Assembly: GCA_947175455.1 (NCBI GenBank)
Contig: CAMWMW010000076.1
Location: forward strand, 1 to 7,337
DNA: 7,337 bases
Direction: 5' to 3'
Origin: an uncultured Porphyromonadaceae bacterium
Lineage (GTDB): Bacteria; Bacteroidota; Bacteroidia; Bacteroidales; Muribaculaceae
Shown here: positions 1 to 5,108 of the stretch, piece after piece
How positions within the stretch are numbered: the first letter of the stretch is position 1
Layout: each line of letters starts with the position of its first letter
Translations under genes and position numbers: made by a program
Notes under the pieces: model-generated
The model's input: the letters and a program-made list of their open reading frames with translations, nothing else
The model's database searches: none
Told to the model about the DNA's origin: nothing

Positions 1-475
1 TTTCATAGTCGGTGTGTGTCTTTGTGTCACAGCCGCTCTTCTGACGTTTGCCCATTATTCCGATCGGATTGTTCCGGTGGGAAGAGGACGGGACATATCA
101 TGGAGCGACGCTTTCATTATAGGGTGCGCGCAGGCTGTTGCCGTTCTGCCCGGTCTGAGCCGTTCCGGCACCACTATTGCCACAGGTATAATGCTCGGCG
201 ACAGGCGTGACCAGATGGCGCAGTTCTCATTCCTGATGGTAATCATACCTATACTTGGAGAAGCGGCGCTTGATGTGAAGGATATGTTGAGTCCTGACCA
301 TGCGGCTCAGGGAACCGAGGTCGGAGGCGTTGCCCTAATTGTTGGCTTTGTCGCTGCATTTGTGGTAGGATGCTGTGCCTGCAAATGGATGATTGAGATC
401 GTAAAGAAGGGCAAGCTCGTGTGGTTTGCCTTATACTGCCTTGTGATGGGTATAATTTGTATGCTTTGGCAATAA
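1..475 (+). CDS. uppP: Undecaprenyl-diphosphate phosphatase, C-terminal part (5' truncated by window)
   Basis: This is the C-terminal ~157 residues of UppP (BacA), the integral membrane enzyme that dephosphorylates undecaprenyl diphosphate so that the lipid carrier can be reused for peptidoglycan and other envelope polymers. The reading frame is open to the window edge (first full codon at base 2), so the start lies outside. The family signature PGLSRSGTT is encoded at 149-175; its Arg and Ser belong to the catalytic site in characterised UppP. It is preceded by a hydrophobic segment ([14 protein letters not shown]) and followed by the conserved FSFLM..IP stretch and two more hydrophobic segments, ending in a short C-terminus (MLWQ). 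The upstream acidic (E/Q)xxxE motif of the family is not in view. The TAA stop shares its last A with the ATG of truB, which suggests translational coupling. Identity is secure; only its full length is unknown. Confidence 0.96.
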   Translation, partial: FIVGVCLCVTAALLTFAHYSDRIVPVGRGRDISWSDAFIIGCAQAVAVLPGLSRSGTTIATGIMLGDRRDQMAQFSFLMVIIPILGEAALDVKDMLSPDHAAQGTEVGGVALIVGFVAAFVVGCCACKWMIEIVKKGKLVWFALYCLVMGIICMLWQ

Positions 476-1224
476 TGGATTTTATAAGCGGAGAAATAAT
501 AGGGATAGACAAGCCGTTGGGATGGACATCTTTTGATGCCGTGAAACGTCTCAGAGGCGCCATACAGCGTAGACTGAGGGTAAAGAAATTCAAGGTCGGT
601 CACGCCGGCACGCTTGATCCGCTCGCCACCGGTGTGCTGATTGTCTGCACGGGGCGCGCCACAAGAGAAATCGAGACCTTGCAGAACGGATCAAAGGAAT
701 ATATAGCGGAAATAACTCTCGGTGCCACGACTCCGAGTTTCGATCTTGAGACTGAAGTTGACGCCACGTTTCCGTGGGAGCATATAACAATCGAATCCGT
801 GCATGAGGTTCTTCCGCGTTTTATCGGAAGAGTGATGCAGGTTCCCCCTGTTTTCTCAGCGGTTAAGGTTGATGGCAAAAGGGCTTATAATCTTGCACGA
901 AAAGGGAAGGAGGTTGAACTCAAGGCAAAACCGCTGGAGATAAAAGAGATTGAAGTCTTGTCTTTTGAGGGGAGGGTGCTTACAATACGTGTCGTATGCA
1001 GCAAAGGCACTTATATCCGGGCTCTGGCGCGTGATATAGGCGAGGCTCTGTCTTCGGGAGCGCATCTCACCGGCCTGCGCAGAACGCGGGTCGGTGATGT
1101 CAGGATTGAAGACTGTCTCGCGATTGACAAAGCTGTGGAGGTGATAGCCAACGGTCCGCTCACTTTCCCTGATGATTATAAAATTAACGATGAAGTCGCT
1201 TCGTTGTCAGAGGTGACGGAATAG
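475..1224 (+). CDS. truB: tRNA pseudouridine(55) synthase TruB
   Basis: 249-residue TruB, which isomerises U55 to pseudouridine in the T-loop of tRNAs. Seen in sequence: GIDKPLGWTSF at residues 10-20; the catalytic block KVGHAGTLDPLATGVL with the expected nucleophile Asp48; Tyr76 in the GSKEYIA block; QVPPVFSAVKVDGKRAY at 122-138; and KGTYIR at 177-182. Asp48 and Tyr76 fall at the same numbers as in E. coli TruB. The protein stops soon after the catalytic fold, without a full C-terminal PUA domain, as is common for shorter bacterial forms. The start chosen is the ATG at 475, which overlaps the uppP stop by one base (TAATG). A GTG at 421 in the same frame would add 18 unconserved residues inside uppP and is rejected. 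queA follows 46 bp downstream on the same strand, so the three genes are probably cotranscribed. Confidence 0.97.
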   Translation: MDFISGEIIGIDKPLGWTSFDAVKRLRGAIQRRLRVKKFKVGHAGTLDPLATGVLIVCTGRATREIETLQNGSKEYIAEITLGATTPSFDLETEVDATFPWEHITIESVHEVLPRFIGRVMQVPPVFSAVKVDGKRAYNLARKGKEVELKAKPLEIKEIEVLSFEGRVLTIRVVCSKGTYIRALARDIGEALSSGAHLTGLRRTRVGDVRIEDCLAIDKAVEVIANGPLTFPDDYKINDEVASLSEVTE

Positions 1225-1237
1225 ATGGATATAACCC

Positions 1238-1251
1238 GCCGACGTGTCGGC
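1238..1251. repeat. Short inverted repeat between truB and queA
   Basis: GCCGAC and GTCGGC form a perfect 6-bp inverted repeat around a 2-base centre, in the 46-bp gap before the queA ATG at 1271. As RNA it would open to a 5-bp GC-rich stem with a 4-nt loop, about 20 nt upstream of the start codon. No T run follows it, so it does not look like a terminator. It could affect queA translation or be chance; the symmetry is the only evidence. Confidence 0.35.
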
Positions 1252-1270
1252 AGAAGAAACAAACCTGATT

Positions 1271-2323
1271 ATGAAACTTTCACAATTCAAGTTTAAACTC
1301 CCCGAAGAGTTGATCGCACAATACCCCACGGAAAACAGGGATGAGTGCAGAATGATGGTGGTCAATGCCAAAACCGGCGAAATTACGCATCATATTTTCA
1401 AGGAGCTGATCAATTATTTCGATGAAGGCGATGTGATGATCTTCAATGATACGAAGGTTTTTCCTGCACGCCTTTATGGCAACAAAGAGAAGACCGGAGC
1501 ATGCATCGAAGTGTTTCTGCTTCGAGAACTCAATGCCGAGAATAAACTTTGGGACGTGCTTGTAGAGCCGGCAAGAAAAATAAGGATAGGCAACAAACTT
1601 TATTTTGGCGATGATGATTCGATGGTCGCCGAGGTGATAGACAACACGACATCGCGCGGACGCACACTGCGTTTCCTTTATGACGGTCCCCATGATGAAT
1701 TCAAGGAGGCTCTGTATGCCTTGGGAGAGACACCGCTGCCGGAATATATCAAACGCAAGGCGGAGCCGGAGGATGCCGAAAGGTATCAGTGCATATATGC
1801 TGAGAAAGAGGGTGCTGTCATGGCGCCTGCCGCCGGTATGCATTTCAGTCGTGAGCTTTTGAAGCGCCTTGAAATAAAGGGAGTGGAAAGAGGATTTCTG
1901 ACCCTGCATTCCGGTCGGGGCAATTTCAAGGAGATAGATGTGGAGGATCTGACAAAACATCGTATGGACAGCGAGGATACGATGGTTGATGAAAAGCTGG
2001 TGGATATAGTGAATGTGGCAAAAGACAACGGACGCAATGTGTGTGCGGTGGGAACGAGCGTGCTGCGTGCGCTTGCGACTGCAGTGTGCATGAACGGACG
2101 CCTGATGACTTACAGCGGATGGACAAACAAGTTTATCTTCCCTCCTTATGACTTCACTGTGTGTAATTCGCTGATTTCAAATTTCCATATGCCTCTCAGC
2201 ACAATGCTGATGATGGTTGCCGCCTTCGGCGGGTATGAGACTGTCATGAAGGCATATGACGTGGCGGTCAAGGAAAAGTATCGTTTTGGCGCTTATGGCG
2301 ACGCTATGCTGATATTGCGTTGA
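1271..2323 (+). CDS. queA: S-adenosylmethionine:tRNA ribosyltransferase-isomerase QueA
   Basis: 350-residue QueA, which transfers and isomerises the ribosyl part of S-adenosylmethionine onto 7-aminomethyl-7-deazaguanine in tRNA, giving epoxyqueuosine in the queuosine pathway. Conserved blocks are visible along the whole length: [10 protein letters not shown] (10-19), [10 protein letters not shown] (59-68), [13 protein letters not shown] (180-192; many homologs have APTAGLHF), TLHSGRGNF (211-219), [10 protein letters not shown] (304-313) and YGDAMLI (342-348). The length is normal for the family. The chosen ATG puts [14 protein letters not shown] at the N-terminus, as in Bacteroidota homologs. 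A GTG at 1244 would add nine residues and lies inside a small palindrome, so it is less likely. Downstream comes a 296-bp gene-free stretch and a convergent gene, so this is probably the end of the uppP-truB-queA transcript. Confidence 0.97.
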   Translation: MKLSQFKFKLPEELIAQYPTENRDECRMMVVNAKTGEITHHIFKELINYFDEGDVMIFNDTKVFPARLYGNKEKTGACIEVFLLRELNAENKLWDVLVEPARKIRIGNKLYFGDDDSMVAEVIDNTTSRGRTLRFLYDGPHDEFKEALYALGETPLPEYIKRKAEPEDAERYQCIYAEKEGAVMAPAAGMHFSRELLKRLEIKGVERGFLTLHSGRGNFKEIDVEDLTKHRMDSEDTMVDEKLVDIVNVAKDNGRNVCAVGTSVLRALATAVCMNGRLMTYSGWTNKFIFPPYDFTVCNSLISNFHMPLSTMLMMVAAFGGYETVMKAYDVAVKEKYRFGAYGDAMLILR

Positions 2324-2370
2324 TAAAGCGCAGCAAGCATGCAATTGCCTGAAAGGCGTAAAGACTTGTA

Positions 2371-2417
2371 ATCCTCCGGGACTGAATATGACAAGAGTCG
2401 TTTCAGTCCCGGAGGAT
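2371..2417. repeat. Perfect 16-bp inverted repeat; candidate terminator or dispersed repeat after queA
   Basis: ATCCTCCGGGACTGAA at 2371-2386 is matched exactly by its reverse complement TTCAGTCCCGGAGGAT at 2402-2417, around a 15-base centre. On the plus strand the centre can extend the hairpin: GAC (2390-2392) pairs with GTC (2397-2399) around AAGA. The stem lies about 50 bp after the queA stop and would be very stable. Neither strand has a clean T run after it (plus strand AGCTTGTTATAA), so it is not a textbook intrinsic terminator. It may be a 3' end stabiliser, a bidirectional block between convergent transcripts, or a copy of a dispersed palindromic repeat. The inverted repeat is certain; its role is inferred. 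Confidence 0.75.
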
Positions 2418-2482
2418 AGCTTGTTATAATAAGCCGGCAGAGGAGTGCTTTTATGATGGTGCGGATGTGTAATATGCTGAAT

Positions 2483-2515
2483 AAAAAAAGATTAATTGTC
2501 TCCCGACAACTAATC
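2483..2515 (-). terminator. Intrinsic terminator of element A (and possibly of the DUF2851 gene)
   Basis: On the minus strand GATTAGTTGTC (2515-2505), loop GGGA, and GACAATTAATC (2500-2490) form an 11-bp stem with a single G-U pair, followed directly by seven Ts (2489-2483). On the plus strand the G-U becomes an A-C mismatch and there is no T run after the stem, so the orientation is clear. It lies about 105 bp past the DUF2851 stop and could also end transcripts reading out of that gene. Confidence 0.85.
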
Positions 2516-2552
2516 CTCTAACCTTAAATCTAATACCATGAAAAACACGCTG
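2483..2552 (-). ncRNA. Small-RNA-like element A (paralog of element B at 4011-4086)
   Basis: Reading the minus strand, a TAACTTTG box is followed after exactly 4 nt by GTGTTTTTCAT (2548-2538), an A/T-rich core ending AAGGTT (2525-2520), a 4-nt linker, a hairpin (2515-2490) and seven Ts. The predicted transcript is about 65-70 nt. A second unit with the same order and near-identical 5' half lies at 4003-4086 on the other strand: from the box through the ATT after the core's GTATTA, 29 of 34 positions agree and all five differences are transitions. The hairpins differ in sequence but not in shape, which argues for selection on an RNA. No minus-strand gene lies downstream of this copy (queA is convergent), so a cis leader role is unlikely here. 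Its exact 5' end and its function are not known. Confidence 0.72.
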
Positions 2553-2560
2553 CAAAGTTA
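2553..2560 (-). promoter_or_regulatory. Bacteroidota -7 box TAACTTTG for element A
   Basis: The minus strand reads TAACTTTG, a full match to the Bacteroidota housekeeping -7 consensus TAnnTTTG. A TTTG at 2580-2577, at the end of a T run, could be the -33 box, although the 16-nt spacing is shorter than the usual ~19-20. Initiation is expected a few bases past 2553, giving a transcript that begins near GTGTTTTTCAT. Confidence 0.65.
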
Positions 2561-2619
2561 ATACAAATTATTGTGACAAAAAAATATTTAAACGATAAAT
2601 TTTGTGTCTTTATGATATT

Positions 2620-3924
2620 TTAACGAATATTCCCGTAAAATTGGACATCTCCGGCGTTATGTCTTAGCAGCCAGTGTCCTATTCTGCAGTCCAGACAACG
2701 TCCGGCATCGCAGTATTCTTTCCTGAGTTGCAGGAGTGCCTGACTGCGCATTGCATCCTCGCATCCGATTCCTTCCAGTCTCCATTGTTTTATAAACATG
2801 TTTTTTTCCGGCGGAAGTTTTTTCCATAATTCCACGCCGTTCTCTGCCAGCTCCGGGTCTCCGTGTGTAGCTCCATACGCATAAAGCAATGGCGCGATGA
2901 GGTTTATCAGTAGCAGGTCAGTGCTTGCGTGTCCCAAAGCCGAAGGAGATTGAGGCTGCATTATGTCAAAATCCGAATGGTTAAGCCAGTATCCTTCGAG
3001 TTCCCATTGCAGGATTGCGCGTGACTCTTCAGGCTTGCCTTTGGCTGCAATCACTTTTGACATAAGCGAGAAACCGCCATGAAGCGCTTTTGCAAGAATC
3101 GCGATGCGGCGGTGTGGGAAATTCTGCGGGCGCGTTCTGGCATATTTCCATAATTCCCGTCTCATCGGACGCAGGTTGTATTTTCTCGCAAGGAAATAAT
3201 ACTCCCTGCAGAGGTGTTGATAATATTCATCGAATATGTGTATAGATGTGTCAAGCATTCCGGCTTGTCCGAAAAGAATTGCCTCCAGTTGCGGAAGATT
3301 GTCGGCGTGTCTTTGTATATATCCCAAAGGAATTGATCGCGCAAGGATTTCGAATGGTTCGCTGTTCAGTCCGAATCCTAAGGCGCGGGCGAGAGTTATG
3401 AAACAGGTTCTTTCCCAGTCTCCTCCGGAATTATTGAGCTCGTCTATTATTCTTGAGGCTTTGGTCTGCATTCGCTCGACTGCGAGAGATTCAAGACAGT
3501 CAGTTATAGTAAGAGCCGGAATGCAGCTTATGCTTTTGTTGCATCTGATGCCCTCGATGTTGTCGCAAAGCGTGGAATACATTCTGAAGAAGCTTTCCGG
3601 GAATGTCGCCGTAAGCTGGGGAATCTCGCTTCCGTCGGAGCGTGTCACGCGTCGGTCATTTATTGCCACCACGTGAAGCAATACGGAGTCGTATGCCGGA
3701 TTCGAGTCGTGCCCGTGTCTGTACCAGTCAGACGCATGTACATGTATCTCGACATTTCCCGCCCATTCTGTATCGCCCATGCGTATCCTCGCGTTGGAGA
3801 AATCCGGTCCGGCATCGCGGTTCAGCAAACCCGGGGAAATTATCTCCACTGCCGTTCCGTCGTCAAGTCTCAGCTTGCGTCCCAGCATGCGGTGTCTCCA
3901 TAAATACTGGTATAGTTTCTCCAT
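2620..3924 (-). CDS. DUF2851 family protein of unknown function
   Basis: A 434-residue, probably soluble protein with no signal peptide or membrane segment. I recognise it as DUF2851, a family found mainly in Bacteroidota, from the N-terminal pattern AGPDFSNARI (38-47), WAGNVEIHVHASDW (54-67), HGHDSNPAYDSVLLHVV (70-86), the central RPQNFPHRRIA (265-275), and a C-terminal cysteine cluster C405-x4-C410-x2-C413. The N-terminal PD...E-x-H arrangement (Pro40, Asp41, Glu59, His61) loosely resembles a PD-(D/E)xK nuclease core, with His in place of Lys. The histidine-rich stretch and the cysteines suggest metal binding. Both points are inference, and no activity can be assigned. The ATG at 3924 gives the conserved start MEKLYQYLW. 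The gene runs against its neighbours, being convergent with queA and divergent from recO, and is probably monocistronic. Element A lies just past its 3' end and element B starts about 80 bp from its 5' end. Confidence 0.93.
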   Translation of the reverse strand: MEKLYQYLWRHRMLGRKLRLDDGTAVEIISPGLLNRDAGPDFSNARIRMGDTEWAGNVEIHVHASDWYRHGHDSNPAYDSVLLHVVAINDRRVTRSDGSEIPQLTATFPESFFRMYSTLCDNIEGIRCNKSISCIPALTITDCLESLAVERMQTKASRIIDELNNSGGDWERTCFITLARALGFGLNSEPFEILARSIPLGYIQRHADNLPQLEAILFGQAGMLDTSIHIFDEYYQHLCREYYFLARKYNLRPMRRELWKYARTRPQNFPHRRIAILAKALHGGFSLMSKVIAAKGKPEESRAILQWELEGYWLNHSDFDIMQPQSPSALGHASTDLLLINLIAPLLYAYGATHGDPELAENGVELWKKLPPEKNMFIKQWRLEGIGCEDAMRSQALLQLRKEYCDAGRCLDCRIGHWLLRHNAGDVQFYGNIR

Positions 3925-4002
3925 ATTGGCATTCGTGGTTAATAAATGTTAATTCAAACGATTCGCGAAAAGAAATGTTTTCAGAATATGTGAATTATTT
4001 TG

Positions 4003-4010
4003 TAACTTTG
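4003..4010 (+). promoter_or_regulatory. Bacteroidota -7 box TAACTTTG for element B
   Basis: TAACTTTG matches TAnnTTTG exactly and is identical to the box of element A. At about 20 nt upstream there is TTTTC (3978-3982), a weak version of the -33 TTTG. The next word, GTGTTTTTCAT at 4015-4025, is spaced exactly as in element A. Confidence 0.65.
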
Positions 4011-4086
4011 TAATGTGTTTTTCATAGTATTAAATTAAGATTAAGGTTTCGGTCTATTCCTTTGTGAAAAGAGATAGACTTTTTTA
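4011..4086 (+). ncRNA. Small-RNA-like element B, upstream of recO (paralog of element A)
   Basis: After the TAACTTTG box come 4 nt, GTGTTTTTCAT (4015-4025), an A/T-rich core ending AAGGTT (4043-4048), a 3-nt linker, a hairpin (4052-4079) and a T run. The arrangement matches element A on the opposite strand. Relative to A, the core carries about 5 extra bases, visible as a tandem ATTAAG ATTAAG. The expected transcript is about 70 nt. The recO start lies about 95 nt past the terminator, so this unit could be a free small RNA, an attenuating leader for recO, or both. The position of copy A, which has no gene behind it, favours an autonomous RNA. No open reading frame is kept between the copies, so a peptide role is unlikely. 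Confidence 0.72.
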
Positions 4087-4090
4087 TTTT
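4052..4090 (+). terminator. Intrinsic terminator of element B
   Basis: GTCTATTCCTTT (4052-4063), loop GTGA, and AAAGAGATAGAC (4068-4079) form a 12-position stem with one G-U pair and one C-A mismatch, followed by TTTTTT (4080-4085), A and TTTT. It faces plus; the minus orientation lacks a T run. No plus-strand gene lies between queA and this point, so the terminator only makes sense for a transcript starting within this spacer. Confidence 0.82.
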
Positions 4091-4180
4091 GCGTAAATTT
4101 AGTTATAATATTTAACTGATGCAAAAAAGAAGCAAATAAGTTTAAACGGCTTCCCGACATCAGATATACTTCTCAGGTGC

Positions 4181-4909
4181 ATGGCAATTGAAAAAATAAC
4201 CGGAATTGTAGTTGATACTGTGCGTCACAACGACCGGCACAATATAGTCACGTTATTCACCCGCAGCCGCGGGCGAATTGCCTTTCTGTCGCCGGTCGGT
4301 TCGGGAAAGGCAGGCAGGATGCGCAATGCAAGGCTGATGCCGTTGTCGGTTGTCGAGGCGGATGTCAATATCCGGCAGAACAGAGAGCTGCAGTCGCTTG
4401 GCTCCATAATGCCGGCGGAAGTGTGGCGCAACATTTATTTCAATCCTGTCAAGTCATCCATAGCCTTGTTCCTTTCGGAGTTCCTTAATCGTTATTTGCG
4501 TGATTCCTCTCCGGATCATGTGGCATGGGATTTCATATTGGCATCACTGCGCATACTTGACAATACCGACAAGGGTCTTGCCAATTTTCATATCTGGTTT
4601 CTTATCCGGTTTCTGGATATTGCCGGAATCGCTCCCGACTTGTCGGGTTATGAGAACGGCGACGCGTTCGACATGCGGGGAGGTATTCCTGTAGTCGACG
4701 AGCATATTCACAAAGATATTCTGTCTCCTGCGGAAACGAGGCTGCTTGTTCTTCTGTCAAGAATCTCTGTGACCAATATGCGTTTTTTTAGGTTCACCGG
4801 TAATGACCGACGCCGTCTGCTTGACCGGATACTCCGCTATTATGCGATTCATTTTCCCGGATTGTCCGGACTCAAGTCTCCCGATGTCCTTTCAGATGTC
4901 TTTGCATAA
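4181..4909 (+). CDS. recO: DNA repair protein RecO
   Basis: 242-residue RecO, the mediator that with RecR helps load RecA onto SSB-coated single-stranded DNA and anneals complementary strands during recombinational repair. The N-terminal part (about 1-80) has the pattern of the RecO OB fold: ITGIVVDTVRHNDRHNIVTLFTRSRGRIAFL, with the GR.AFL turn. The helical C-terminal part has KSSIALFLSEFLNRYLR (91-107), LANFHIWFLIRFLDIAGI (133-150) and the closing LKSPDVLSDVF (231-241), all typical of Bacteroidota RecO. The protein contains no cysteine, so the zinc-binding site of some RecO proteins is absent. The ATG at 4181 gives the expected N-terminus. The preceding 95 bp after the element B terminator show no strong promoter, so recO expression may rely partly on readthrough. 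The next gene begins 199 bp later behind its own -7 box. Confidence 0.95.
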   Translation: MAIEKITGIVVDTVRHNDRHNIVTLFTRSRGRIAFLSPVGSGKAGRMRNARLMPLSVVEADVNIRQNRELQSLGSIMPAEVWRNIYFNPVKSSIALFLSEFLNRYLRDSSPDHVAWDFILASLRILDNTDKGLANFHIWFLIRFLDIAGIAPDLSGYENGDAFDMRGGIPVVDEHIHKDILSPAETRLLVLLSRISVTNMRFFRFTGNDRRRLLDRILRYYAIHFPGLSGLKSPDVLSDVFA

Positions 4910-5001
4910 TCATTTATCTATAAACAGCCTCTGAAACGCCTGCCGATCATCGGAGCACGTCAATAATACGTATCTTTTTATGCGTGTTGGGAAAAAATGA
5001 C

Positions 5002-5009
5002 TAAATTTG
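5002..5009 (+). promoter_or_regulatory. Bacteroidota -7 box TAAATTTG upstream of the RluA-family gene
   Basis: TAAATTTG matches TAnnTTTG fully. No clear TTTG is seen at the -33 distance, only a T-rich stretch around 4975-4981. A start a few bases past 5009 would give a 5' leader of about 95 nt before the ATG at 5109, and would drive the RluA-family gene and the PAP2-like gene behind it. Confidence 0.5.
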
Positions 5010-5023
5010 CAAGTCAGAATATA

Positions 5024-5038
5024 TTGTATCTGATACAA
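5024..5038. promoter_or_regulatory. 15-bp palindrome just downstream of the promoter, operator-like
   Basis: TTGTATC-T-GATACAA is a perfect 7+1+7 palindrome, 14 bp after the -7 box at 5002-5009, so it would lie near the start of the transcript. This position suits a repressor operator or a 5' hairpin. Two weaker symmetric pairs, CCGAT-C-ATCGG (4943-4953) and ATCGG-TG-CCGAT (5042-5053), lie on either side. A 7-bp palindrome is expected about once by chance in a window this long, so the case rests on its location. Confidence 0.35.
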
Positions 5039-5108
5039 CTGATCGGTGCCGATGATAAAAAACGGTACATTATTGTTAATAAATAAGTGGTTGATAAAAA
5101 TTAACTTG

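Larger units (their letters stand above)
2324..2619. other. Gene-free spacer between convergent queA and the DUF2851 gene
   Basis: No convincing protein gene lies here. The left part (2371-2417) contains a long perfect inverted repeat. The right part (2483-2560) contains, on the minus strand, a complete promoter-to-terminator unit described separately as element A. Bases 2561-2619, just after the DUF2851 stop, are very A/T rich. Nothing else recognisable was seen at 2324-2370 or 2418-2482. Confidence 0.8.
3925..4180. other. Divergent spacer between the DUF2851 gene and recO
   Basis: A 256-bp A/T-rich stretch with no protein gene. It holds element B with its promoter box and terminator (4003-4090), described separately. 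For the minus-strand DUF2851 gene I see only a near miss, ATCGTTTG reading 3962-3955, which does not fit TAnnTTTG. Between the terminator and the recO start there is only a near-match box, TAAATTTA (4094-4101), so it is unclear whether recO has its own promoter or depends on readthrough. Confidence 0.75.

Noticed and set aside
421..474. Upstream GTG start for truB adding 18 residues
   Set aside because: It lies inside the uppP coding sequence, the added residues match nothing in TruB, and the ATG at 475 puts Asp48 and Tyr76 at the family's usual positions.
1244..1270. Upstream GTG start for queA adding nine residues
   Set aside because: The GTG is part of a small palindrome, and QueA homologs start at the MKLSQFKF block encoded from 1271.
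1280..1960. Long minus-strand frame (226 codons) opposite queA
   Set aside because: It is the shadow of a clearly conserved gene and its translation resembles no known protein. The same applies to the minus-strand frames at 5439-6032, 6068-6445 and 6910-7305.
2453..2521. 22-codon plus-strand frame starting MMVRMCNML in the queA/DUF2851 spacer
   Set aside because: It runs through the terminator hairpin of element A and has no recognisable similarity or conserved start context.
4129..4153. GAAGC...GCTTC pairing around GTTTAAAC upstream of recO
   Set aside because: A 5-bp stem with a 15-base loop is at chance level and matches no known leader structure.
4964..4989. Hairpin after recO (10 pairs, three of them G-U, 6-nt T-rich loop)
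   Set aside because: The stem is A/T rich and weak, and no T run follows on either strand, so I do not call a terminator.
5046..5108. Upstream ATG for the RluA-family gene, or a short signal-like N-terminus
   Set aside because: The 21 added residues are unconserved A/T-rich leader sequence, and a cytoplasmic RNA-modifying enzyme needs no signal peptide.
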